From assembly GCA_945874695.1 (NCBI GenBank), contig CAMCHP010000032.1, forward strand, positions 1 to 34,467: 34,467 bases of DNA, given 5' to 3'. The position numbers and the translations under genes were made by a program. Origin of the DNA: Chryseobacterium gleum. Lineage in GTDB: Bacteria > Bacteroidota > Bacteroidia > Flavobacteriales_D > Sanyastnellaceae. This document shows, piece by piece, positions 26,756 through 34,467 of this stretch (positions within the stretch are counted from its first letter, which is position 1; each line of letters opens with the position of its first letter). The notes beneath the pieces were generated by a model that saw only the letters and a list, made by a program, of their open reading frames with translations, made no database searches and was not told the DNA's origin.

Positions 26756-28618
26756 ATGACTGGTTTGAATCTACTTCGCCTCTCACTCGTGCTATTGTTC
26801 TTTCCTGTGACATTTTCTCAAGCCCAATCGGTTGAAGAAATAAAAAGCAAACGCGACATTTACCTTTGGGGTGAGGGAACGGGCAATACACTCAAACGTG
26901 CCGATGATGAAGCGTTGGCCGACTTGATCAGCCAAATCTCTGTTAGTGTTTCGAGTAGCTTTGAAAACGAGGTTATCGAAACAAAGGTGCGTTCTGGCAA
27001 CACGACCCAGTCAGCCTTTGAAGAGAATGTGCGAGGGATCATCAGCACCTATTCCCAATCTGCACTCACGAACACTGAACGCATTGTTATAAGTAACGAG
27101 CCCGATGCCAAAGTGCTGCGCTTCATTAAACGTGAAGATGTAAGCAAGGTGTTCAATGAACGCAAAGCAAAGGTTTACGACTACGTCGCCGTAGCCGAAG
27201 AACACGAAGAAAAGTCGCGGTTGAGCGATGCTTTGCGCTACTACAATTGGGCGTTGGCTCTCCTAAGAAGTCATCCCGAGTCAAAAAGTATTTTGTCCGA
27301 ACGTCCAGCAGGAAGCGCCTACATGCAGGCCTACATCACCGAGCGGATCAGTGGAATCCTCGACGATATCCAATTCACGTTCAGCGCATTAAATGATGAA
27401 GACAACCACCGTGAAATTGTGCTCAATTGCTCCTTCCGCGGTAACCCCGTACTCAATCTCGATTACTCGTTTTGGTTTGGTACAGATTGGTCGCGCCTGC
27501 ACAGTGTGAAAGACGGACGAACACTTGTCGATTTCTACGGCGATAACGCCCAATCGTGGGAAAAAACCAATTTCAAAATCGAATACGCATACACCGAACA
27601 GCTCTTCGGTGATAAAGAACTCGAAGAAATCTATCGGTTGATGGATCCGCCTTACTTTACCAAAGCAGCGAGAGAGGTGAAGTTTACCGATGCATCCAAA
27701 CCTACGGTTAAAGCAGAAGCGCCAAGCATTCCAAATGTAGCGCAAGCAACGAACACCGGGCCCATCGCGCATGAGTTGGTGAAAGTTGACGCTGCACCGT
27801 TTAAAGCTGCAGTTGATGCGATTGCAACGGCGACGCGAACCCGCAACGCGGAGAGTGTGCGCGGTATGTTTACCCCAGAAGGATTCGAGGTCTACGAAAA
27901 ACTACTGCTTTACGGAAAGGCACGTCCCGTCGATGATCGAAACTTTGAAGTGTACCGCAACAACGATCGCTTCATCGCCCGCGGAAAATACATGACCTTC
28001 GACTTCCAAGGTGGAAACAAGTCATTCGTCGAAGAGGTGGTGTTTCATTTCAATGCCGATCAAAAAGTAACTACGGTCGCCTTCGGCTTAGGTGAGATCG
28101 CGACAGCCGATATTTACAATCACCCGGCATGGTCTGAAGAAGAAAAGTTCGTCCTCGTCGATTTTCTCGAGCAGTATAAAACAGCTTTTGCCCTGAAAAG
28201 ACTCGATTACCTCGAAGCGGTGTTTGATGACAATGCGGTCATCATTACAGGAACGGTCTTGAAGAAAAAACAAGAAATTGACGGACGTCCAGCTGAAAAC
28301 CTATTCGCCGACAATCAAATCGTTCAGTACAACCGCTTCACCAAACGGGAGTACATGCAACGCCTCGACCACGTGTTCCGAAGCAAAGACTTTGTCAACA
28401 TCGAATTTGAAGACAATACCCTGCGCAAAAGCAACGCCAATCCGAACTTGTTCGGTATCCAAATCAAACAAAATTACCGGTCTAACAACTACGGCGATCA
28501 GGGGTATTTGTTCTTGTTAATCGATTTCAGTGTGCGCAATGAGCCATCGATACACGTGCGAACTTGGCAACCTGAAAAAGATCCAGACGGAAGAATTTAT
28601 GGACTTGAAGATTTTTAG
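26756..28618 (+). CDS. Secreted LPP20-like protein with NTF2-like C-terminal regions
   Basis: The 620-residue protein starts with a signal peptide (hydrophobic to about 20, AQ near 24). Residues about 30-130 resemble the LPP20 domain: YLWGEGTGNTLKRADDEALADLISQISVSV, in which a short glycine turn precedes a helix of acidic and alanine residues. Two later regions (about 345-440 and 455-600) have the helix-then-curved-sheet pattern of NTF2/SnoaL-like folds, for example FLEQYKTAFALKRLDYLEAVFDDNAVII. No catalytic residues can be assigned. It overlaps the next gene by 20 bases. Co-location with PEGA and FGE-like genes resembles clusters I recall from other Bacteroidota; a cell-envelope role is inferred. 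Confidence 0.7.
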   Translation: MTGLNLLRLSLVLLFFPVTFSQAQSVEEIKSKRDIYLWGEGTGNTLKRADDEALADLISQISVSVSSSFENEVIETKVRSGNTTQSAFEENVRGIISTYSQSALTNTERIVISNEPDAKVLRFIKREDVSKVFNERKAKVYDYVAVAEEHEEKSRLSDALRYYNWALALLRSHPESKSILSERPAGSAYMQAYITERISGILDDIQFTFSALNDEDNHREIVLNCSFRGNPVLNLDYSFWFGTDWSRLHSVKDGRTLVDFYGDNAQSWEKTNFKIEYAYTEQLFGDKELEEIYRLMDPPYFTKAAREVKFTDASKPTVKAEAPSIPNVAQATNTGPIAHELVKVDAAPFKAAVDAIATATRTRNAESVRGMFTPEGFEVYEKLLLYGKARPVDDRNFEVYRNNDRFIARGKYMTFDFQGGNKSFVEEVVFHFNADQKVTTVAFGLGEIATADIYNHPAWSEEEKFVLVDFLEQYKTAFALKRLDYLEAVFDDNAVIITGTVLKKKQEIDGRPAENLFADNQIVQYNRFTKREYMQRLDHVFRSKDFVNIEFEDNTLRKSNANPNLFGIQIKQNYRSNNYGDQGYLFLLIDFSVRNEPSIHVRTWQPEKDPDGRIYGLEDF

Positions 28619-30818
28619 CATTGTAGCCATCTTTTTTACTTGCTCGGGTTTGTTTTCGGCCTCATCGGCCGGATGTCAGGATCTCGATGTAAGTGGTTTT
28701 GTGGCCTTGCCCAACGACATGACTGCACGGACTTTGGCTCCGGTGCGCGATGCCAATGGCGAATTAACAGCATTGATTAAAGTGGTAACTGTTCAGGATG
28801 GCTTCATCTTTGAAGGCGGATCACTCGGTATTGTCAAGGCTGAACAAAAAGAAGGCGAGTGGTGGGTTTACATCCCCGCAGGGGCGCGCACCATTACCAT
28901 TCGGCACCCGCGATTGGGCGTGTTGCGAAACTATGCATACCCCGTTGCCATTACCTCAGGTGCCGTATACGAAATGAAGCTCGTACACGGCGTGGTTGAA
29001 ACCGTCATTCGCGAGCGTCAAATCTTGAGTGAATTCGTGGTCATCGAGTCTGACCCTCCCGGTGCAGATGTTTACCTGAACAATGAGCCCGTCGGCAAAA
29101 CTCCTTTCGCCTCTGACAAGCCTGAAGGCCGCTATGAGTGGCGTGTCGAATCGAATTTGTACCTGCCCGAAGCGGGCATCTTCGAGTTAAAAGCGGGCGA
29201 AAAGGTTCGCTTAGATGTTGTACTCAAGCCCAATTTCGGGGCGCTGTTCATCACCTCAACACCCGAAGGTGCAGCTGAGATTTTGATTAACGGCATGCGG
29301 ATGAACAAAACAACCCCCGCTACCATTCCTGACTTGCCAACGGGTGAACACACACTCACCTTGTCGCATCCTTGGTACGAAACTAAAACACAAAAAGTCA
29401 CGGTTTTGGCGGGTGAAACGCAAAATGTTGAGGTTGCGATGAAGCCCAATTTTGCTGATTTGACAATCACGGCTGAGTCCAATGAAGAGGTGTTCCTAAA
29501 CGGGGCACGCAAGGGCTTGGGGACATGGAATGGCCGACTATCACCCGGGGTATATCAGATTGAGGTGCGCAAAGCGTCGCATAAAACGGCGACACGTCAA
29601 CTTTCATTGAAGTCAGGCGATAAAGAATCGATTAAACTCGAACCAACGCCTATCCTGAGTGTGCTGAAAATACAGTCAACACCGCTCGATGCAGAGATTT
29701 ACTTGAACGGTAAAAACTACGGCAACACACCCCAAATTGTGCGCGATTTGTTGATCGGTACCTACGAACTCGAACTCCGTAAAGCGGGTTTTGGCGCCAT
29801 GAAGCGCCAGGTTGAAGTGCGCGAAGGTGAAACCGTTGAATTGAACGAAACGCTGAGCTCAAACGGCAGCTTGAGTTTCACCAGCAATGTGCCCGGTACT
29901 GAGGTCTACGTTGACGGGGCGTACAAAGGAACAACGCCATTGACTATATCTGATCTCACGCCTGCGAGCTACAATTATGAGCTCAAGAAAGCAGGCTACG
30001 AGGCGGCCAAGGGTTGGACCTATGTTGAGGCGGGCAATACGGCCGAGGTGAACGCAAACTTACTCGTGCTCGGAGGTACGGTTTCATTGTATTCTGAACC
30101 TTCAGGCGCAGAGGTCTTCATTGAAGGCACCTACCGCGGCGTGACGCCTTTGATGATCAACGGATTGTCGCCAAACGCCTACATCGTCGAGTTCCGTAAA
30201 AGTGGATACACTTCGCAAAAGAAACGGGTGTACGTAAAGAGTGGCGAAAAGACCCAAGAAACAGCGGTGATGAAGCAAACGCGTCAGGCACGCACTGCTG
30301 CGCGCAGCGATGCCGGTTTTATGCTCTACACCTATGAAGATGACCGTCCGATCGGCTTGTCTTTTGGTGCGCTAAATAACCAAGCTTTAGGAATGTATGC
30401 CAACTTTGCCTTGAGTCCATCGGTGCTCACCACAACCCTTTACGAAATCGATGATAACGGATCAACCGATTCGCCCTGGGCCTTGGTGCGCACCGGCGAG
30501 GTTCGCGAAGGCAATTTCAGCACATCACTCGGATTAACCATCCCAGTTATTTATCCACTCTGGGCCTATGTGGGTGCTGGCTTTGGCATCAAACGATACC
30601 TTGTAGAAGTGGAGGAGTATGGGTGGTCAACAGGTGATTTCTATGGAAAGGAGTGGTACGAAAATCCAACCCGTTCAGGCACTGAACTTTTCCCAGAGGT
30701 GGGATTAATGTTGAAATTGGGCAATGCGCTGGTATTGAAGTACGGCATAACACCTGAAAATGGCAATATCCCAATGGATGGCCGCAGACACCAATTCGGC
30801 TTTGGTTTCCAATTCTAA
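28599..30818 (+). CDS. PEGA-repeat protein with C-terminal beta-barrel-like domain
   Basis: The 739-residue protein starts at ATG 28599, which opens a signal peptide; an upstream in-frame extension would lie inside the previous gene. The signal ends SAGC (Cys26), either a lipobox or a type I site. Residues 30-140 are an N-terminal domain shared with the proteins at 31748 and 33103 (LPNDMTARTLA, then WVYIPAGARTITIRHP and NYAYPV). Six PEGA-type repeats follow at about 145-210, 214-282, 285-347, 354-420, 424-489 and 493-557, most with a G-x-VYLNG-xxxGxTP core. From about 573 to the terminal F739 the chain looks like short membrane strands of a small outer-membrane barrel. PEGA domains are carbohydrate- or surface-binding-like beta sandwiches; joining six of them to a barrel suggests a display stalk on the outer membrane, which is inference. 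Confidence 0.85.
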   Translation: MDLKIFSIVAIFFTCSGLFSASSAGCQDLDVSGFVALPNDMTARTLAPVRDANGELTALIKVVTVQDGFIFEGGSLGIVKAEQKEGEWWVYIPAGARTITIRHPRLGVLRNYAYPVAITSGAVYEMKLVHGVVETVIRERQILSEFVVIESDPPGADVYLNNEPVGKTPFASDKPEGRYEWRVESNLYLPEAGIFELKAGEKVRLDVVLKPNFGALFITSTPEGAAEILINGMRMNKTTPATIPDLPTGEHTLTLSHPWYETKTQKVTVLAGETQNVEVAMKPNFADLTITAESNEEVFLNGARKGLGTWNGRLSPGVYQIEVRKASHKTATRQLSLKSGDKESIKLEPTPILSVLKIQSTPLDAEIYLNGKNYGNTPQIVRDLLIGTYELELRKAGFGAMKRQVEVREGETVELNETLSSNGSLSFTSNVPGTEVYVDGAYKGTTPLTISDLTPASYNYELKKAGYEAAKGWTYVEAGNTAEVNANLLVLGGTVSLYSEPSGAEVFIEGTYRGVTPLMINGLSPNAYIVEFRKSGYTSQKKRVYVKSGEKTQETAVMKQTRQARTAARSDAGFMLYTYEDDRPIGLSFGALNNQALGMYANFALSPSVLTTTLYEIDDNGSTDSPWALVRTGEVREGNFSTSLGLTIPVIYPLWAYVGAGFGIKRYLVEVEEYGWSTGDFYGKEWYENPTRSGTELFPEVGLMLKLGNALVLKYGITPENGNIPMDGRRHQFGFGFQF
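28655..28675 (-). repeat. REP-like hairpin inside the PEGA gene signal-peptide region
   Basis: This 21-bp segment matches the intergenic hairpin repeat (inverted orientation) at 18 of 21 positions. The CGGCC/GGCCG stem is intact and only the loop differs (TCATC). It encodes Ser-Ala-Ser-Ser-Ala-Gly-Cys, the end of the signal peptide, and is preceded by a T tract like the other copies. Confidence 0.5.
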
Positions 30819-30831
30819 TTCAAGCCTGCAC

Positions 30832-31680
30832 ATGGCATGCAAGCGGTTGCAAGCGTCCACATCGCTCATTCCGCAAGGCTTTCAGCGTATACTATTACAC
30901 ACCACCTTGCTGAGCAGTATTTTTTTATCAGCCTGGTCGGCTGGATGTCAGGAATTCCCCAGCAGTCCTTCTGAATTAGAGGCCGTGCATCAAGCCATCG
31001 CTGAAAGTATGGTATTCGTAGAGACGGGCAGCTTTGAGATGGGAAGCGACCGGATGCGGGTGCGTTACGTCAGTGAATTGCCTGTTCACCCCGTGGCCGT
31101 AAGTAGTTTTCAAATCAGTAAGTACGAAATAACCCAAGCGCAATGGCGCGCCGTGATGGGCAATAATCCGAGCGATTTTGAGGACTGCGATGATTGTCCG
31201 GTTGAGCGCGTAAGCTGGAATGATGTCCAAGTGTTTATCACCAACTTAAATCAACAAACCGGTCGCAACTATCGGCTCCCGACCGAGGCTGAATGGGAGT
31301 TTGCCGCACGCGGCGGGCGCTTGAGCCAAGGTTATCGGTATGCAGGGAGCAATCGCTTGCGCAAAGTGGCATGGTTCGAAAGAAACAGCGGGGGACGAAC
31401 ACATCCGGTTGGGACGAAAGCCCCGAACGAGTTGGGTTTGTACGACATGTCAGGCAATGTGTGGGAGTGGTGTCAAGATGTTTTCGCTCGTTATACCGAT
31501 TTGCCGCAAACCGACCCAATCGTTGAAGGTGATGAAGGATCGCGCATTTTGCGCGGCGGTGGATGGCATGATCGGCGCGATTTTAATCGGGTCACCTACC
31601 GCAATGCACTCAAACCTAAGTATGCTGAACACCGCTACGGACTTCGATTGGTATTGCCAATATCGAGTGGTGGTTTGTGA
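30832..31680 (+). CDS. FGE-sulfatase (SUMF1) domain protein, probable lipoprotein, non-catalytic
   Basis: The 282-residue protein starts at ATG 30832, 13 bp after the PEGA gene. A signal sequence with basic n-region ends SAGC (Cys39), a plausible lipobox. The rest is one formylglycine-generating-enzyme fold: FVETGSFEMGSD, ISKYEITQAQWRAVMG, CDDCPVERVSW, RLPTEAEWEFAARGG, LGLYDMSGNVWEWCQD and ILRGGGW. True FGE needs a cysteine pair after the RGGSW motif; here that stretch (HDRRDFNRVTYRN) has none and the terminal GFRC is YGLRL. It is therefore unlikely to oxidise sulfatase cysteines and is better seen as a binding or structural relative. No sulfatase gene is in the window. Confidence 0.85.
   Translation: MACKRLQASTSLIPQGFQRILLHTTLLSSIFLSAWSAGCQEFPSSPSELEAVHQAIAESMVFVETGSFEMGSDRMRVRYVSELPVHPVAVSSFQISKYEITQAQWRAVMGNNPSDFEDCDDCPVERVSWNDVQVFITNLNQQTGRNYRLPTEAEWEFAARGGRLSQGYRYAGSNRLRKVAWFERNSGGRTHPVGTKAPNELGLYDMSGNVWEWCQDVFARYTDLPQTDPIVEGDEGSRILRGGGWHDRRDFNRVTYRNALKPKYAEHRYGLRLVLPISSGGL
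30927..30947 (-). repeat. Diverged REP-like hairpin in the FGE-like gene signal-peptide region
   Basis: This segment matches the intergenic repeat at 15 of 21 positions. Two of the differences are a paired change (G to A and C to T) that preserves the stem as CAGCC/GGCTG. It encodes Ala-Trp-Ser-Ala-Gly-Cys and follows six T residues, as in other copies. Confidence 0.4.
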
Positions 31681-31735
31681 TTTCAATCGACGCGTATTTT
31701 CTGGAATACTGAACACGAAAGGCAGATGATTTTGT

Positions 31736-31743
31736 TATTTTTG
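31736..31743 (+). promoter_or_regulatory. -7 promoter box before the second FGE-like gene
   Basis: TATTTTTG matches TAnnTTTG and ends only 4 nt before the ATG, which would give a leaderless or nearly leaderless message. No TTG is seen at the expected distance. Confidence 0.3.
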
Positions 31744-31747
31744 TTGC

Positions 31748-32689
31748 ATGCTTAAATTCCTAACAACATGCTTTTTGCTTTGCGCTGCAACCTTCGTGTT
31801 CAGTCAAGAGCAATTGAGTATAGCTGCCTTCACGCCGCTCCCGAACGACATGACCGCCCGCACGCTCGCTCTAGAGCGCGATGACCAAGGTAATCTTCGA
31901 GCATTGCGCATAGCAAGCCATACAGAAACAAATTCAGAAATTGAATTCGGCACGACGCTCGAAATTGTTCAAACGCCGATACAAAACCTTTCAACAAGTG
32001 ATGCCAGTGATTTCGACCTCGAAATGGTGTTCGTTGAAGGCGGAAGGTTCAAAATGGGCTGCAGACGTGAAGAAATGGGTGATTGCTTTGAAGAGCTCCT
32101 TCCAGCGCATTACGTGACGGTGAGCGACTTCTATATCGGTAAGTATGAGGTCACCCAAGCTCAGTGGCGGGCTGTAATGGGCAACAATCCAAGCCATTTC
32201 ATCGGATGTGACGATTGCCCGGTAGAAAAGGTAAGTTGGAACGAGGTGCAAGACTTCATTCAGAAACTGAACCAGCTTTCGGGCAAAAACTATCGTTTGC
32301 CGACCGAAGCGGAATGGGAATACGCAGCAAGAGGAGGTAACAAGAGCCAAGGATTCTTGCACGCAGGGGGCAACGATCTTGATAGCTTAGGCTGGTATGC
32401 AAGCAACAGCACAATGCGAACCAATGTCGTGGGACAATGGTACGGAAACCAGCTCGGTATCTATGATATGTCCGGCAATGTAAGTGAATGGTGCGAAGAT
32501 TGGTATGGAGAGTACCCTAATGAAGAGCAAATCAATCCCAAAGGCCCTTTGAACGGAGAAAGACGCGTTCTTCGCGGCGGCAGTTGGAACGACACATGGG
32601 GGAGATGCGTCGTTGCTGCTCGCGACAATGGAGGTTCTACAATTCGACTTATGTTTAATGGCTTTCGCTTGGTTCTGCCCGCAGAGTAG
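31748..32689 (+). CDS. Secreted protein with PEGA-associated N-terminal domain joined to an FGE-like domain
   Basis: The 313-residue protein has a signal peptide (to about FVFSQ, residue 20). Residues about 25-75 are the front part of the domain that opens the PEGA proteins (FTPLPNDMTARTLALERD). This is followed directly by an FGE/SUMF1 fold from about 92 (MVFVEGGRFKMG) to LRGGSW and GFRLV. The FGE part is close to that of the upstream neighbour (both have QAQWRAVMGNNPS and CDDCPVE). The catalytic region (NDTWGRCVVAARDN) keeps a single cysteine and the terminal GFRC cysteine is absent, so oxidase activity is unlikely. The protein looks like a domain exchange between the two gene types of this cluster. 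Confidence 0.85.
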   Translation: MLKFLTTCFLLCAATFVFSQEQLSIAAFTPLPNDMTARTLALERDDQGNLRALRIASHTETNSEIEFGTTLEIVQTPIQNLSTSDASDFDLEMVFVEGGRFKMGCRREEMGDCFEELLPAHYVTVSDFYIGKYEVTQAQWRAVMGNNPSHFIGCDDCPVEKVSWNEVQDFIQKLNQLSGKNYRLPTEAEWEYAARGGNKSQGFLHAGGNDLDSLGWYASNSTMRTNVVGQWYGNQLGIYDMSGNVSEWCEDWYGEYPNEEQINPKGPLNGERRVLRGGSWNDTWGRCVVAARDNGGSTIRLMFNGFRLVLPAE

Positions 32690-32818
32690 AGCGACCAGCG
32701 GCGCTGCATTTGTTAGGATTAGTCACGAGGCCTCTGACTAAATCTGGAAATAAGCCAAATCTCTAGCGTATTTGTAAGTCATCGTTTGAGCATCATTCAT
32801 GGCGAAGCTTAGGTTTGA

Positions 32819-33046
32819 AAATCGCCCGATCAATGGAATCTGATCGCCAGGTTGAGTACGCTCATCGACGGATTTGAAGGGAAGCTAACCTCGTCGAAAT
32901 GGGCCAAGATTGCCAAATGCTCGCAAGATTCTGCCGTGCGCGACATCAACGACTTAATCGCCAAAGGGATCATCCAAAAAGAAGCTGCTGGAGGAAGAAG
33001 CACGAGTTACCAACTTTGCATTGCGTCAGAAGCGAATAACATCTGA
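32819..33046 (+). pseudogene. Remnant of a Fic family protein (C-terminal winged helix)
   Basis: From about 32852 the frame reads STLIDGFEGKLTSSKWAKIA, then KCSQDSAVRDINDLIAKGII and AGGRSTSYQL, which is typical of the C-terminal helix-turn-helix of Fic/DUF4172 AMPylating proteins. The Fic catalytic core (HPFxxGNGR) is absent. Just upstream, the -1 frame reads ESDRQVE, which fits the residues expected before LIDGFEG, so a frameshift near 32855 is likely. The remaining part of the 413-bp gap (32690-33102) holds nothing I recognise apart from the downstream promoter box. Confidence 0.65.
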
Positions 33047-33087
33047 TTGTAGTGCCATACCTCAGAAGGTTGTCACTCCAATTCTTT

Positions 33088-33095
33088 TATCTTTG
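33088..33095 (+). promoter_or_regulatory. -7 promoter box of the second PEGA gene
   Basis: TATCTTTG is a perfect TAnnTTTG match ending 7 nt before the ATG, so transcription could begin at or near the start codon. A TTG at 33070-33072 is slightly too close (15-bp spacer). Confidence 0.4.
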
Positions 33096-33102
33096 TGAAA
33101 GA

Positions 33103-34467
33103 ATGCAAACAGTACGCCTAATTTTAATTGCACTCACTTTGCTGAGTGCCTCCGTTGCCTTAGCGCAAGGCCTTGCCGTTGAAGCCTTTACACCCCTCCC
33201 CAACGACATGGCCGCCCGTACGCTCGCTCCCGAGCGCGATGCCAATGGCAGTCTCACGGCATTGATCAAGGTTGTAACTGCTGAATCGGGCTTTGAGTTT
33301 GAGGGCGGTTCGTTGGGCATCGTCAAAGTCGTGCCAAAAACAGCTGAAATTTGGGTGTACGTGCCTTCTGGTGCGCGAACGATAACTATAAAACACCCAC
33401 AACTGGGCATTCTGCGCAACTACGCCTATCCCGTTGCCATTGAGGCGGGGAGTGTGTATGAGATGAAGTTGACGCACGACGAGCTCGAGGTCAAAGTCAA
33501 AGAGCGGCAAATCGTCACTGAATTTGTAATCATCACAAGCGAACCCTCGGGTGCTGATGTGTATTTGAACAACGAACCGGTAGGTAAAACACCTTTTCAA
33601 GCTGAAAAGCCTGAAGGACGCTATGAATGGCGCGTTGTTCGCGACCTCTACCTTGCCGAAGCAGGCGTGTTCGAGTTGAAGTCTGGCGAGAAACAAAAGC
33701 TCAGTTTGCAATTAAAACCCAACTACGGCACACTGGAGGTGATTTCAGTACCCGAGGCGGGTGCGACCATCGCTGTGAACGGATTTAAAACAGGTAAAAG
33801 CACACCAGCCACACTTGACGAAGTGCCGTCTGGCGAGCAAACCTTAACGCTTACCCACGCGTGGTATGAAACCACCACCCAAAAAGTAACCGTGGTTGCC
33901 GGTAAATCTGAGCAAGTGCGCATCACCATGCAGCCCAACTTCGCTGAGCTTACCGTCGCAGCCAAGGCTGACGAAGAGGTTTACCTGAACGACAGTTTCG
34001 AAGGTAAAGGCACACTCACCGAGCGTTTGGCACCGGGCGTTTACCGGGTTGAAGTCCGCAAAGCAGGTCACACCCCTGCAACCAAACAATTAACTCTTTC
34101 ACGGGGCGATAAAGAAACCCTTTCGTTGACTCCAATACCCATTTTAAGTGCCCTGAAAGTGCTCTCAGAACCCATGGAGGCCGAAATTTACCTCAACGGC
34201 AAGTTGGTGGGTACCACGCCGCAAATTGTGCGCGACCTGCTCGTAGGCGACTACGAACTTGAGCTGCGCAAGTCCGGTTATGGCAGCACCAAGCAAACGG
34301 TCACGGTCAAAGAAGGACAAACGGTTGAGGTGAACCTCACCCTAACGAGTACAGGGTCAATTGCCTTTACGAGCGAACCTTCGGGCGTCGACCTCTACAT
34401 AAACGGCAGCTACAAAGGCCGCACACCCTATACAGCGAGTGATGTACCTGCAGGCAGCTACACTTAC
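33103..34467 (+). CDS. PEGA-repeat protein, N-terminal part (3' truncated by window end)
   Basis: The frame is open from ATG 33103 through the last base (455 codons visible). A type I signal peptide (hydrophobic core LILIALTLLSASVALA, cut before QG) is followed by the shared N-terminal domain (FTPLPNDMAARTLAPERD, WVYVPSGARTITIKHP) and at least five PEGA-type repeats, the last one incomplete. It aligns with the 28599 protein along its whole visible length with conserved repeat order, so the two are paralogues. Unlike that one, its signal peptide has no cysteine. Whether it too ends in a barrel domain cannot be seen. Confidence 0.88.
   Translation, partial: MQTVRLILIALTLLSASVALAQGLAVEAFTPLPNDMAARTLAPERDANGSLTALIKVVTAESGFEFEGGSLGIVKVVPKTAEIWVYVPSGARTITIKHPQLGILRNYAYPVAIEAGSVYEMKLTHDELEVKVKERQIVTEFVIITSEPSGADVYLNNEPVGKTPFQAEKPEGRYEWRVVRDLYLAEAGVFELKSGEKQKLSLQLKPNYGTLEVISVPEAGATIAVNGFKTGKSTPATLDEVPSGEQTLTLTHAWYETTTQKVTVVAGKSEQVRITMQPNFAELTVAAKADEEVYLNDSFEGKGTLTERLAPGVYRVEVRKAGHTPATKQLTLSRGDKETLSLTPIPILSALKVLSEPMEAEIYLNGKLVGTTPQIVRDLLVGDYELELRKSGYGSTKQTVTVKEGQTVEVNLTLTSTGSIAFTSEPSGVDLYINGSYKGRTPYTASDVPAGSYTY

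Noticed and set aside
30832-32689. Active sulfatase-activating (formylglycine-generating) enzymes
   Set aside because: The catalytic cysteine pair is missing in both, and no sulfatase gene is in the window.

Overview
The window looks like a chromosomal stretch of a free-living member of the Bacteroidota, probably Flavobacteriales. The reasons are a SprB-repeat protein with a type IX secretion (T9SS) sorting tail, repeated TTG-N19-22-TAnnTTTG promoters, few Shine-Dalgarno sites, a solitary BioY, and the recF-dciA gene order. The assignment below phylum level is inference.

Layout. 1-3354: the tail of an outer-membrane protein, convergent with a large secreted SprB-repeat protein. 3551-8963 (+ strand): ligA, a GT87-type membrane glycosyltransferase, an AT-richer ATPase/DUF4143 gene behind a perfect palindrome, and an FkbM methyltransferase. 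8969-17980 (- strand): a tight seven-gene run read as TPR protein, ribH, asparagine synthase, GT22-type glycosyltransferase, M1 peptidase, bioY and a second M1 peptidase. 18088-24438 (+ strand): replication and redox genes recF, dciA-like, dnaE with an N-terminal proofreading exonuclease, and trxA. 24612-25547: a DUF58 protein.

25548-26755 is a 1.2-kb gene-free stretch and the most unusual part. It holds tRNA-Asp(GTC) with its promoter and terminator, then three 137-bp tandem tRNA-derived units in which the anticodon arm is replaced by a different palindrome and each unit has its own terminator. Three 85-bp tandem repeats of another kind follow.

26756-34467 (+ strand) is an accessory envelope cluster: an LPP20-like protein, a PEGA-repeat/beta-barrel fusion, two sulfatase-modifying-factor-fold (FGE-like) proteins without the catalytic cysteine pair, and a second PEGA protein cut by the window end. 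Three of these share one N-terminal domain joined to different partners. A frameshifted C-terminal scrap of a Fic protein lies between them.

A small hairpin repeat (21 bp, CGGCC/GGCCG stem) occurs three times between genes, two of them as an inverted pair resembling a REPIN. Two further near-copies lie inside genes of the accessory cluster, exactly where they encode the Ser-Ala-Gly-Cys end of the signal peptide. These repeats, the tRNA-derived array and the shuffled PEGA/FGE cluster are the candidates for undescribed biology; the rest is ordinary housekeeping.
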